64,000 nucleotides of DNA. It comes from Lutraria lutraria. Taxonomy: Eukaryota; Mollusca; Bivalvia; Venerida; Mactridae. Both the position numbers and the translations under genes were made by a program. Below, piece after piece: positions 37,680-50,600 of the stretch (position 1 is the first letter of the stretch; every line of letters starts with the position of its first letter). The notes beneath the pieces are model-generated. The model searched no databases. It worked only from the letters and a program-made list of their open reading frames with translations, and was not told the origin of the DNA. The stretch is taken from NCBI GenBank assembly GCA_964023205.1, contig OZ026836.1, positions 2,921,501-2,985,500 of the forward strand, in the 5' to 3' direction.

Positions 37680-40600
37680 TAACATAGAAAAAAAAGAAAA
37701 AAAAATTGTGACAAACCCCTTTGACTGTAAGGACATAAAATCTGTGTTGATATAGAGAGGTTTCATAATTAAGTTGATATGTGCAGTAAACATACAGACT
37801 TATAGGAAATATTAAGAACTGGTTCGAAAATAAGTGTTCATCATCATGAGGTGATCTTAATATTGGGGTTGATCAGTGAATACTTAGAAATTTGTATAAT
37901 AGTTGTATACATGTATAAATGAACTCTTAACTTACCACTACAACCAAACTGCTTTCAGTGACCCAATTGACACCATAAAATGGTAAATACTTCCCCTTGA
38001 AAGAGTACAATCTGAAATATAATCATGTAACAATATTAATACTTAAATAATAATCTGCTCTCCTAGATTTGAGAAAAAAAATAAATAGGCTTTGCTCAAC
38101 CTGTACAGCTTAACCCAACATTTGTTATGGACACAAGTTTGTTCATCATACATAATTGAACAACAGTTGAGAAAATGTGTTAGAAGTGTGTTTTGAATCA
38201 ACAAGTACTCTTCTGTGGTCATATTGGCCCCAAGTAGCAGGGATAAATAAATGAAGATCTATACGTGTATAGAGTATAAATTTTCACCAGGAAACCAACT
38301 GTCAATACTTACAGTAATAAAGAAAACTTACTTTTGCTCACTGGCAGCATCAACGACACTTATACTTGAATCATGACCTACCCAGGCAAGCTTATCACCA
38401 GAAGCAGAGAATGACACACTATGAACCCAACCACCTGTAAAACAAACATAAACTATTATAATCAATTACAATTAAACTATGAATTATTTTACCAAATAAA
38501 ATATCAATTTTCAAATTATCTTGTTTCAAACAGCTTATTATTATATGGCAAGTGATATGTAATCACTTCAATGCAGGGTGTTAAAGCAAGAACAATCAGT
38601 GTTTATGTATAAATATTGTACAAACAAAAATTCAAAAAACTACTTTGAGGAAAGCATACCTCCACCAGAGGAGAATTCAGCCATGTTGTTCCCGAATGTC
38701 ATCTTAGGACCCCAGCTTGTTGCAGAGGGTTTCTTGTCGACTTCCTTCACATAGGCTGAGAACACTCTATAAGAATGATATCAATTATCTAAGTGCTAAC
38801 AATAACAACAGATAATATCAAGTTTATTTTCTGTCCAATAAACAACTTTATCACTAAATATCCATTATTGTAGGATCATTCAGAAAAGTTATGAACTGTA
38901 ACTGATAAGTTTCCATAGAAATAAACAATATTGGTAACCGTTATTACCTTGCCTTGAAGTCAGTGGAGCCAGCAGCCAGCAAACAATTATTTGGATGCCA
39001 GTCAACACTGAAAGTGTAAAAGGTTAACATCAAAATATTGAGTAATATTATAAAATACCACCTTCAAACATTCAAAATTAATGAATTTTAGCAAAATATG
39101 ATGAAAAGTAGGAAAAAATATGTTAAACCCAAAAAATCAGTGATTTCAATTAGCTAGAGCCATTCTTTACATTTTATAAATATACATGTGTGTGAAACTC
39201 TTGAAAAACAGCATCACAACAGACTACAATATGGTGAAACGAAACAAGACATGGTACATACCTTGTAATGGTTGACCTAATTGGTTTCTTGATATGTTTA
39301 CTGACCCACCAGTTATTTTCTTCTTCAAAATAACAGATAGAGATCACTCTGGCACCACTTCCAACAGCAAACTTGTTCTCTAAAAGAAAGAAAAAATCCT
39401 TTAAAAGCGTCTCATACATTGACAAATTTCCATGCTGAACAGATGAGATAAATATATCAGAAAATGTCAGGAGATATCTACTGTAGAAAACAGACAAATT
39501 CACATATTGTATGGTTGAGAACTTTATGTTGGTAATAATATACTGGTGTTAGATGATGTTCCAGTCATAGCTGATTTTTTTGGTATATTCTCAATGTAAC
39601 AAGTAATACATAAGTGCCAGGTCACAAAATATGTCCTTAAAAATTCATTTTTCAAAGCGTCAAGCATAACTCATAAGTGCCTGGGCCGATTGGTTATTGG
39701 ACTTGACCAAGATCTCATGGTCATAAACATATCCATCAAGTTTGAAGAGGATCCAAATAAAACTGTTTGAATTAGACACCGTTGTGGGCGCTGCCCACCA
39801 GTCCGCCCACAAACCTGCCTGTCTGCTGTGGGTGTCCCATAATCCGACCCGTTTTTCAAACGGGCATATAATAACTGTACATTAATGATGCTCAACACCA
39901 CAAATTCTAAATAGAACAATTTAGTGACATTTAGGAAAAATAATGTTCATTTACATTAGTATATGATGAAAAATAATGATAAATCACTTCAAACAATAAG
40001 ATAAAATTGATAACATTAACAACAGTGCAAAATGGTGTAAAATATGCCCAGACAAAATTATTTCATGAAAACTGAAAGTGAACGGCTAAAGTTTAAATGA
40101 AAGGACTTTAGTGAAAGCCACCCACAGCAGGTCCTCCTAATTTCTGTTCTGTCTGGATTCATGATGGGCATACAAAAAACAAACCATTTAGTAACCAATA
40201 AGTAAGATGTAGTAAGGAATGATAATTATTTTTGTTAAGTAAATAAAAAGCTCTGTCTAAAACTTCCAATTTCAAAAATATACATCAGTGTGAAACATAT
40301 GATTTACCATTAGGAGACCATTTTACACAGGTTGCTGCACGGTTGATTCTCAGGATGACAAGGTGAGGACTCCATTCATCTTTATCTTGGGTCCAAACAT
40401 AGGCATTCCTGTCCTAGAAAATATCAACACAAAATGTCAAAACATATCTAAATACAATATATGCAAAAGCTAAAATAAACATACACTCATTACAAATGTA
40501 TATAAAACAAATATACTATGTCATTAGCACAGAAGAAATTAAACTCATAAATATCAAATCATTTAGTCCATGCAAGCATCAATTATCACAGCAATCTATA

Positions 40601-41391
40601 CATAAAAGACTAGAATAGTATGTAAGTACTAGAACATGTGATACATATAAGTAGATCTCATTAATTTGATGTAATTTGAATCATTTAATGATTATTTACT
40701 TACAGCACCACAGGTAACAACAATGTTAGACTTTGGGGCCCAGTCAATACCAGTGACACGTTGACCATGTTCGGTAAGCTCACTTTTTGAAATCCATTTT
40801 CCAGCTTGCTTCTTGTACAGAGTCACATCATTGTTGTTGTGTGACAAAGCTAAACCTGATATGTAACATAAATATAGAACTATCATGTAAAAACAATAAC
40901 TATCACTATTTTCTGATAATACTATGTACTTGGAGTATCAACATTGATTCTAAGCATGATAAGAGGTTAGCCAGATCTCATTTTCTAATTAATGATTTTA
41001 AAAACATAATATGACTACTTGAGATGCTTTTTGAGAAATAAATAAAACAAAAATTTTATCAATAGACAATGCCAAATAAATAGAGTTCTCTGCTTTCTTT
41101 GCACTACGGTAGTATACCGGTATTATTCTTCTTGTCAAAAAATGGTCATTACTTAACTTTTATGTCTGATTTTGAAATTCTTTGTTATTAATGTTTGTTG
41201 GGAATTTCTCAATTTAGAATTTGGAAAATTGAAGCCTAAATGCCATTGTGAAGGGTCCATTTACAGGACCAAAACAAAGAAGGAAAAAAATTGCTGATTG
41301 CAAAATGAATAAATTAATAATTACCATTTCTGTCTCCGCTGAAAGCATGACAAGTGATAGGAGCAACTCCAAAACTATGTTTTTCAGTCAT
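33190..41391 (-). CDS. ARPC1A: Actin-related protein 2/3 complex subunit 1 (ARPC1, WD40 protein)
   Basis: The WD40 propeller subunit of the Arp2/3 complex, which nucleates branched actin in the cytosol. Twelve coding exons: 41,391-41,325; 40,855-40,704; 40,413-40,308; 39,379-39,262; 39,007-38,948; 38,766-38,660; 38,434-38,332; 38,011-37,936; 36,019-35,916; 35,420-35,328; 34,781-34,691; 33,228-33,190. All junctions are GT-AG and in phase, giving 371 residues against 370 in human ARPC1A. Diagnostic segments are [57 protein letters not shown] and, at the end, [12 protein letters not shown]. The last WD repeat has [10 protein letters not shown]. Large foldback elements lie in two introns, and a possible alternative last exon lies in the final intron. 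A or B paralogue status cannot be set here: the symbol follows the vertebrate name for a probable single-copy gene. Confidence 0.97.
34152..34226 (-). CDS. Candidate alternative last exon of ARPC1
   Basis: On the minus strand a pyrimidine-rich tract leads to GTGTCAG|GCTTGTGC at 34,227. The following 75 bases are open in phase 0, the phase left by the preceding exon (ends 34,691), and close with TAG. They would replace the last 12 residues with 24, beginning [15 protein letters not shown] and ending ELVFEQ, a helix-like segment. It could be chance; a 24-codon frame in the right phase behind a good acceptor is suggestive only. Confidence 0.35.
   Translation of the reverse strand, partial: ACAQMVLEYHALKQQALDELVFEQ
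34919..35150 (-). mobile_element. tRNA-derived SINE, family S1
   Basis: Matches the 53,863-54,103 copy over most of its length. On the minus strand a B-box-like GGGTTCAAAGCCC is visible, but the A-box end is lost. It lies within an ARPC1 intron. Confidence 0.7.
36485..37723. mobile_element. 1.24-kb foldback transposon in an ARPC1 intron, 8-bp target duplication
   Basis: Begins CAAAGGGGTTTGTCAC and ends with its reverse complement, flanked on both sides by ACTGTAAG (36,477-36,484 and 37,724-37,731). The arms pair over nearly the whole length: left 36,485-36,786 with right 37,393-37,723, and inner segments near 36,900-37,060 with 37,130-37,300. The fold centre is near 37,090. Open frames in it are by-products of the palindrome. 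An 8-bp duplication fits hAT-like elements, though the ends are not the usual CAGNG; superfamily uncertain. Confidence 0.88.
37634..37676. repeat. (AT)n microsatellite
   Basis: About 21 TA units within the right arm of the foldback element. The left arm has only CATATATATAG at the matching place (about 36,528-36,538), so the repeat expanded after the element formed. Confidence 0.9.
39660..39895. repeat. Dispersed-type repeat in an ARPC1 intron
   Basis: Carries AAGTTTGAAGAGGATCC, a GC-rich stretch at about 39,785-39,830 and a closing CCGTTTTTCAAACGGGC palindrome. I associate this layout with a repeat widespread in bivalves; that is memory, not a search result. GC content is far above the surrounding intron. 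Confidence 0.45.
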
Positions 41392-42750
41392 TTTGTAAGT
41401 AAATGCTGAAAAAGATGAGAATTTCTAGAATAAATAGCCTACCGAAATTTCAGTTGAAAATATCTAATTGCGAAACATTGAGCGCTTGTAAAAGTTAGTA
41501 TGTGACTAAATGATATTTTCACTGAGGTTAAATGTTGCACCAATAGTCAAGGTCAACTTTCCTGCTGTAATGCTGAAAGACGATCCCAAGCATTCATCTG
41601 GGAAGAACCACAAAACTTCCGTGTTAAAATAGCTGTGTAGCTTCTTCATATCGAGGGCTCAGCGCAACACAGTCGTAACTTGTTCTTATTTCAATATGAG
41701 TTACGACACTATTGCGTTAAACCCTACATATGTGAAATTTTGACCTCAGTAAAATTGGAATTCATTGTTGTGAGAGAAAGGAATATTACGTGTCAGAGAC
41801 CATAACCATGCAGCCATAAATCATCATGATTTGAACTAGTCATGCCTAACACATACAATGAAATCTGGTTGCTGGTATCAACTGTGACAACACTAACTAT
41901 AATGAACTCAACTCTTGTTGGTGGATAACTGACTTTTATTCATGGACTTACTCAGATATGTACAGATAACATCTGAGTCAGATGTACATTCATACATGAT
42001 AAAAGAAGACAATACAAGTTGTGTCCCTTACATTACTAATACATGACACTATTAAAATACACACAAAAGTGACTTTGCCATTGTAGACAATTCCTAATTT
42101 CATATTGTAGACAGATGTGAAGGCCCGTATCCCACTTTTTGACATTTTTAACTCATGGTCTACATTGTAAAGAAGAGAACATAGTGATTGTTTGTTAAGA
42201 CATTTTTAGTTCCCGCAAAATTTAATGCTTGCATGGTTTCCTCGCACAATGATAGATTGGACCGGGTTCCAACTTGGAAGAATTCAGACCTAGCGTTAGC
42301 TGTAAGGTAAACCAGTCAGCAGGCATGTGCGTTGTGTAAAATGTGGATCTCAGGTCAAAATAAATGTGTGTGGTCGTTAATAATAAATAAACTTGCAAAT
42401 TCTATTTTTCCGGTTGGCTGATTTTAGTGAACGATTCCGAAGGGCCATCCCCTCAGCCTTACAAACAGTGATGATCAGCATTTATGAGCAGAAATTAAAA
42501 TTACAGCAAAATACTTCAATAACTTGTATAACTTAATTTGATAGAAATAACAATAATCTGAGTGAATGTGCTTTAAAAAGTCTGAAATAAACGTCAAATT
42601 TTAAATGTTAAACTTAAAATTTTACGTTCCACAAAAAAAACAGTACGAACATATTTTAGCCAAATCCAGTTCCACTCAGTGGACAGTTTAATTCTAAATC
42701 GATCTTTATAATGAGTACATAGAATTAACGAAAGTTGATTTAAGTTTAAC

Positions 42751-44140
42751 TTGCCAACGTTCGTTGACATGCCACATTATTTAAACTTGTACTTAAATTA
42801 TTTGCAAGGCGAATTTTCGAGAATATGCGATGTTTACCATGACACCGGCATTTTACCACCATTACATTGGTTTCGTTTTCAGTTGGGAAATAGTGGGGAG
42901 AAACAAAACATTAATGTATCTTTCAGAAAAGGTATGTTGGAATAATTTATACTGATATGAGAATAGAAACGTGTTTTCTACCTATCAAATATTTCACTTT
43001 CGTCACAGATATTATAGTTATCGTGCCAAACAGGTTTTAATTGGGGATTTTCCACACACAAATATGCAGATCTTTGTTGGACTGTGCAGGACGGGGCCAA
43101 GTCAAAAAGTATCTCTCGTCGTCACAAACAGTCTAATTGGTTGGACTAATTGCAAGTTAGCTATTAATGTTAAGTTAGAGTCCAGGGTAAACACAATAAG
43201 AAGGCCACAAGAAGATGCCATTTCAGTAGTTGTGGGTCTCAACTCCCATAACTAAATTGGTCTTTTTCATTTCGTCTGGTTGACCATTTTAGTTATGGAA
43301 TTCTCCTCTTTCAAAGTCAACAGCTTAAGACGCTTGTTCATGTGTCTATTGGATCAGATCATTTCACATGCTTCCTGGAATGCTACAGACTTAATCCAAA
43401 GCATTAACGAGCAAAAATTTTGAAATTAAGGGTGGTATGAAACATCGGCAAAATATTCAATAACTTTCGTCTGTTGAAGGTATATTTTAGGTCAAATTGA
43501 TAGATTATGTTATAATTCATCGAATTGTACACAAATTTTACGGAAATTTGTGCGTTAATTAAATAGGAAAATGAACGCGACTCAGATTGCGCCGTTTACC
43601 TGTTAGCTTTTAAAGAACTAGTCGAAGGGGCTTTGACGATGATACGTTTGCATTGCAGTTCATCGTCAAAGCCACTTGTTCTTTAAAAGCTAACAGGTAA
43701 ACGACTCAATCTGAGTCGCGTTCATTTTCCTATTTAACGCACAAATTTCCGTAAAACTTGAGTACAATTCGATGAAATATAGTATAATCTATCAATATGA
43801 CCAAAAATATACCTTCAGCAGACGAAAGTTATCAAATATTTTGCCGATGTTTCATACTACCCTTAATTTCAAAATTTTCCTCGTAAATGCTTTGGATTAA
43901 GTCCGTAGCATTCCGGAAAGCATGTAAATTGATCTGATTCAATAGAAGCATGAACAAGCGTCTTAAGCTGTTGACTTTGTAAGAGGACAATTCCATAACT
44001 AAAATGGTCAACAAGACGAAATAAAAAAGACCAATTTAGTTATGGGACCCAGAACTATTAAAGAACAAGTAGCTTTGATGATGAACTGCAATGTAGGCCT
44101 AATGCGTACGTATCATCGTCAAAGACCTTCGACTACTATT
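42751..44140. mobile_element. Composite element in the ARPC1 5' intron: open frames and an 800-bp inverted duplication
   Basis: Left arm from about 43,242 (CCCATAACTAAATTGGTC) and right arm to about 44,048 are reverse complements, with a short loop near 43,650. Both arms, each read outwards-in, encode the same reading frame (for example KVNSLRRLFM and NATDLIQSI in each). The hairpin tip (TTTGACGATGATACG / TCATCGTCAAAG) is repeated again at about 44,059-44,135. To the left are + strand open frames at 42,751-42,945 (contains DVYHDTGILPPLHWFRFQLG) and 42,971-43,255. I do not recognise the protein. Probably a transposon remnant or an inverted duplication of one. Confidence 0.6.
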
Positions 44141-44328
44141 TCAGCTACTTGTCGGTTGAATCAATGCTAGGCAGGCTAAACTCACTGACTAAAGTCTAAA
44201 TTAGTCAATATAAAAATAAGGAAGTGGCAGCTTTGGCAGTGAGTAATAACAATTAAAGGTGAAAAGACATCATTTATAATAATAAAGTGCATGTTTGAGG
44301 TTTTAAAGAAGACTGCAAAAATACTTAC

Positions 44329-44425
44329 ATGGTTTACTTTAAATGAAAAGTTCGCGGACTCTGGTCAGTCAACACGAACAAAAAGAATGAAATATCGGAA
44401 AAGTCAAAACCGACGAACCCGGAAG
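44329..44425 (-). other. ARPC1A: ARPC1 5' non-coding exon
   Basis: On the minus strand the sequence ends AAAGTAAACCAT|GTAAGT at 44,329. The first coding exon has an acceptor TTTTTCAG at 41,406-41,407, 14 bases before the ATG. The upstream boundary is a guess from the short space to the canopy gene; it contains CTTCCGGG, an ETS-type site common in housekeeping promoters. Confidence 0.55.
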
Positions 44426-44661
44426 TGAAGAATGAAGAGTACACCCTATTCTTGATGCACAAATTATTTAAATTTCTATAATCAAATTCTTTTTTCGGTA
44501 TTTTTATCATAATTCAATTAAGATACATATATTATGGGAGGGGGTGGCGAAAAATATGGCACTATATTTTTTTTGCGTTTTCTTTTGTTTTTGTTTTTGT
44601 GCATTGTGTATCTTATCTACTGGTTCTCGGCTTACATTAAATTATCCCAGGTACCAGCGAA
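44426..44661. promoter_or_regulatory. Divergent promoter region between ARPC1 and the canopy gene
   Basis: About 240 bp separate the inferred ARPC1 first exon (-) from the canopy start codon (+). The stretch is AT-rich with T-rich tracts at about 44,560-44,605. Head-to-head housekeeping genes this close usually share a bidirectional promoter; that is inference from layout. Confidence 0.5.
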
Positions 44662-47600
44662 ATGTTAACAATGAGGAGATCTCTTGCGGTAGTTTACGTT
44701 GTTTTTGCGATTATTTTCACATTTTTCAACAAAAGTTTTTGTGCAGATAATGAAGATGAAGGACCAGTTATTCCTCCATCTAAATGTGAAGGTATGGCAT
44801 AATTTAGATTACACACTTAATTGGTGATTTAATTTTAATATATTTATTAATCTTCCTGTTCAGTGCGGCGCAGGTGGCCTACTTTCAGTTTGTACCAACT
44901 GTAGATAGATCTACTTAAAGCAAATTGTGTTTTTGACCACTTTCGTGTGAACAATACTCTTTATTTATTGCTTTTCATCTATTTATTAAGTTTTGACAAT
45001 AATTGAATTATCTCTTAAATTGTAAATAATTAACAAAAATATTGATCAATTCGCATGGAATTCCCAATTAAGTGATATTTTATGATATCAGTTGAATGAC
45101 ACATGGTATTTTCTGATTGGTTGTCACTTCTTGGCTGCAATATTTAACTAACTCTTCCGTGCAGTACTAAAAAACTGCAACAACACAGTATTTAAAGAAT
45201 TTTTATCCATTATACTGAAACTTTATACTGTTATAACAAAGACCTATATATACATACATATGTATTTGGGTCTTTGTGTTAAAATTTAATATTATATTTT
45301 TTATCAAATACTTAATATCTTAATTAAGCTAACCCATGTATTGGATAAATATAGTTACAACCCTTCATGAAAATTATTTATGCATCTAATCAAGGTCTTT
45401 TTATAAGTCCTTGATCTAGTCAAGGGTCCACTACATATATATAATTTCTTACATGAAAGAGCTGTTTTCATCACTCAGAGGCTGAGCTATATACTCATGA
45501 AATATCTCATATGAAAAAATGTTTGTTTCTGGTGATCCGACTGACTCTAATGTGTCCCCTCTGCCCTGGACTTTTATTTGACCTGAAGAATGATTCATTC
45601 ACTTTTCACTTTTTTTTAACCTATCTTTATGCTCTTGCGAGCCAAATAAAAAAGTAAGATCTACCTGCCCTCATGACAAGAAACAAACCTTCACGCCACA
45701 ATCTTTTAGGTATAAAACTTGTTCTTTAAATTTTGTTTTCAGTATGTAAATTCCTAGCTATAGAACTAAAGAGTCGACTAGAAGAGACTGGAAAAACGAA
45801 AGAGGTACTTGAGATTGGACACGGGATCGATCCTGCAAAGAAAAAGAAAATTAAATACAATACAGCGTTAGAACACTTTACTTTTTTACTTTTTTTACAT
45901 TCATTGAATGTCCACCGTCATGGTTCAGTTGTTAGTATGCTGGATTTGTTACCCTGAATTCTGAGTTTAAATTTCGGTTGCAGCAGGTTATAACATTCTA
46001 TGAAAAATTATCAAAATTGTTGATTTTCCTCTTTATGTATGTTGATTATAGTTGCTAGCTTCTTGTAGAAGTACTGGTAAGAATAAAGTCCAGGGAAGCT
46101 GGTTAGGTGAACCGACAGGGTACATTTGTATATATAACTGAAATATTGTTGATAAAACCCCACTGAAACAAATATTCATAATACAATAAACACACACTTC
46201 AAACAAAGATCATTCTTTGTCACTTATAATCTTTACTATATGTAGGTAGTGACAACCTTATTGATGGATTAATAAGATAGTAGATAAATCTAGCCCTAGT
46301 GATCACACTACAACCATTTATCTGGATTTTCATGCTTATTAACCATGATGCCTCTTACTAAATCATATATCATGGTAAGACAAACAATTACTTGATAAGT
46401 AAATTATATATTTATTCTTATTGTGTGTCTAAGTTTACTGCTACAGTCACACCTGTGTTAGCTGGCACCTCTGTGAATATAGGCCATTCTTTCAAAAACC
46501 GTCATAGCTTATTTAGAACAAAATGACCTCTGAATAAAACCACCTGAATAAAGACCACCTGTTAATAAAGTCCATAATATGTCTTTCCCAAGGATGGCCT
46601 TTGTTCACAGGTTTGACTGTATTATGTATGAAGACTATTTATTTGTGTACATGTATACCTATTGTTTTAACCACCACTGTAATCATTATTATGCCCATAT
46701 AAATACTCAGTTTTGACCATTGACCATTGTTTACTATTTCAGTGAATTGAGATTGATAGAGGCTTTACAAGATCCTCATATTTGTGAGAAAATATTAGAA
46801 TATAATATTCATAAAGAAAGAAAAGGGAGTGCAAGATTTGCTAAGGGTCAGAGTGAAACATTTGAAACGTTACATGGTCTTGTGTAAGTGTAACTTGTTC
46901 TTTCCTATTTAGTACATCCCATATAAATGTAGCTACTGTATGATTAGTGTACAGTACAACCTCTATAAAGCAACACCCTTTGGGAGAAGCAAAATTATGT
47001 TGTTGAGTGGTTGTTGCTTTAACGAGTTTTAATTAAATTGTGCAGTGGGAAAAAGTAATGCTGTTGTGGAAGGTAGGTTGTTGCTCAAGTGAGGGCCGCT
47101 CTGGAGAGGTTGTACTGCACTTCAAACAATGTATTATGAACACTTGTTTAAGTAAGATAAGATATCATCTTCTCTCGTATTAATATCTTTTATTTTAAAA
47201 TGGTGGTTTTGGAATTTTATTCATGAATAATGTTACAAAAAATGAAATAATCTAATATTCTTATTATTTTATAAAATTCTTTGAATTATTTATTATGTCT
47301 ATATTGAGTTTAAAGATACTTATGTGTGTATTTATGATACAGGAATAAAGGTGTGAAAGTTGATTTAGGAATTCCTTATGAACTATGGGATAAACCATCA
47401 GCTGAAGTGACCCATTTACAAAGAGAAGTAAGCATTTAATTGTACAAAGGCATTGTTTTAATAATGTCAATTATGCCCCTTTCTAAGGAAAAGGGGTTAC
47501 ATTACTTTGCATATGTCTGTCTGTTAGTCAGTCCATTGGTTGGTTTGTTGGTCAGTCCATGACCAAATCTTGTCCAACCAATAACTAGAGAACAGTTTAG

Positions 47601-50600
47601 TCTAAGCTCTTCAGATTTGGTTTGGACATAGGTCATCACATCTAGATGATCCCAATTGATTTTGAGGTCAGTATGTCAAAGGTCAAGGTCACAGGGGGTA
47701 TCTGTGTTTCACAAACACTTATTGTTAACTACAGTTTATAATTATGTTAATGTAAAGGGTTATAAAGTCTTTATTTTATGTTAATTTAAAAATGTATTGA
47801 TGAGTCTTACTAACTGTGATCAGATGATTTATATTACTTTTTCACTAACGCAAACCTTAACCAAATGTATATAAGAAAGAAATGTAAAATGTAACAGACA
47901 AGTGGTTGAGACATAGGTTAAAAAAAACCTGATCAAGTTAAAACTATTGTAGATAAATGCGAGAGTTAAAGTTCCATTAGCTTTTTGCTATAAAAAACAT
48001 ATCCAAAAAACAAACAATTGCTGATATTATCCCAAGATAATAATTACCGACAAAACAAGCCCTTTTTCTTCTAAAAACACTCACTTCGCTGTGAATTTTG
48101 CTTTTGTAAACTTGAAATATATAGAGCGTGTGACGTCACATTATGCTATGTGCATAATATGACTGCGGGAAAACACAGCTGTTCTATAAATAGTATTTTT
48201 TTCAATGATATTGAAAAAAATACGATAATGGTTTTGGAAACATTTTTTCTTACTATAAAGTATGCATGGGAGGAAAACGCCCCGGATTCTTCTGTTATAG
48301 GACAAATAGAAACTATTACGACTGATAAATTTATATGATTATGGGACTTTCTTACTAGTCAGTAATTACAAAGTAATGTTCGTGCATTGTCTGTTTTTCA
48401 GCTGTTGTCAAGTTCCATCAAATTGCTTTATTATGTGGTTTTGAAATAGACATTTCCTGTTGCAAAATATGTAATGACTTGAATTATTTTTTTATTTTAC
48501 TGTGATTTTATAATCACCATATATTTATTGTTTTATTTACTGTGATTTTATAATCACCATATATTTATTGTTTTATTTACTGTGATTTTATAATCACCAT
48601 ATATTTATTGTTTTATTTACTGTGATTTTAAAATCACCATATATTTATTGTTTTATTTACTGTGATTTTATAATCACCATATATTCATTGTTTTATTTAC
48701 TGTGATTTTATAATCACCATATATTTATTGTTTTATTTACTGTGATTTTATAATCACCATATATTTATTGTTTTATTTACTGTGATTTTATAATCACCAT
48801 GTATTTATTGTTTTATTTACTGTGATTTTATAATCACCATGTATTTATTATTGTTTACAGTGTTTTACCATGGTAGAGAGATATGAAGAAGCTATAGAAG
48901 ATTGGTATTTTAGTAATCAGAACCAAGATATAATGGATTACCTTTGTAGAGATCATGTCTTGAAACATAATGATCAAAGTATGTATTAACTTAGATCAGT
49001 CAAACTTGTGTTTGCCTCCACCTCCAAAAAGGCCACCCTGTGAATAAAGACCGTTCATTTAAAAACTGTTATTGATCATTAAGAACATAATGACCTCTGA
49101 ATAAAGACCACCTGTCAATAAAGGTCACATTTTGTCTTTCCCTTAATTGGCCTTTGTTCACATGTTTGACTGTACATGTATCCTTTGTTTGGACCTGAAT
49201 TTTAGTAGTACCGGTAGTCTAAATAAAGTCTATCTTAAATTTAGACTGCCCCCTTTTTGTCTGTTCCAAGATAGTTGCTAAAGATACCCATTTCAGTGTT
49301 TAACCATATTGTGGTACTTTAAGGAAGAATACCCTGATTGAATATATCTATAACCCAATTCTGAATGTTTTATCAGCATTTTTCCCTCTTTAATCAATGA
49401 CTTCATGATGTCACTTATTTTATAATTTGTTCAATAATTTAAGTACATGTATATTACATTTTATTCAAACTGAAACAGTCTCTGTGTCTAGAGTGTTAAT
49501 TTGGTAAGTTATGGTGTTCTGTTTTTGTGATTGTTACCGTTACTTCAAATGTCTTGTATATGCTGTTACATTTTTTATTGTGAGAATAAATATATTCTGT
49601 ACAAAGTTATTCCCCTTTGACTACGAAATTACATGCTATGTTTGAATGATAAATTTAGTATGAGAGATAAGTGGAAAATAAAGATGTTAAACTTTATTTC
49701 CTGCAATGAGAATTTGGTTACACCTAATTAGTACAAATGTTTACTGACACATAGGCATATAAATGGCACTGACTGCATTTACAATAAACAGATAAAAATG
49801 AGATGGTCATGTTTTGTGAAGAGATCAATAATTATGATATGTATATTGTGTCAGTATATTAACCATACTGTCTGGTCAGTATTATATCTTGTTGAATTAT
49901 ATGAACTATATAAGTATTCTGTTGAAGTACATGAATTGTTTGTGTGTAGTTTTCATTATTTGTTACGCATATCTATCAGGTTGCCTTGACGAGGTGTATG
50001 TGCCAAAAGGTGAAGATGGGAACAGAATAGAAGAGGATAAGAAATCCAATGCATCAAAGAAAAAGAAGACAAATAGTAAGTAATTGTACTGTGACAGTTG
50101 TCTTTATATACATGTATATAGATACACATTTGCATTCAAGGCTTTTTTCCTTCTTTAGCAGGTGCCGTTAACAGGCGCCTTCCCCTCAGGAAAATTCTCA
50201 AAAGAGATCATGCTGTTTTCCCCTAAATTTCAATTTACATTAAGTTTTTCCTCCCCCTTTTGCAAAATGACATGATATTTCCCCCCAAATTTAAGGATAA
50301 GGCCCCTTCCCCTATGTTTGAAAAAAGCCCTGGCATTTTCAGGATGGATTGTAATGCATTTTATTTATGTAACCAGTTTTATGACCTAAATCTCATTTAA
50401 GTGCATTGTTCTAGTCACTATTTCTATCAGAAATGGTAGCACATTTTGGTTTGCTATTAAATTCAATACAATAAGTTACTGCTATCAAGCTACTTTCGTT
50501 ACCATGGTGACCTCTTTTTACAGATGGTCAACTACTTAGGTTTGAATGTATCGTTCTGACAGTAAAAATGAACATTTGAATAATTTTATGTTTTCAGGTA

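Noticed and set aside
39671..39919. 82-codon minus-strand frame
   Set aside because: Falls in a dispersed-type repeat within an ARPC1 intron; GC-rich segment keeps the frame open.
48501..48860. CRISPR-like regular array with palindromic units
   Set aside because: Whole units repeat without spacers; an intronic tandem repeat in the canopy gene.
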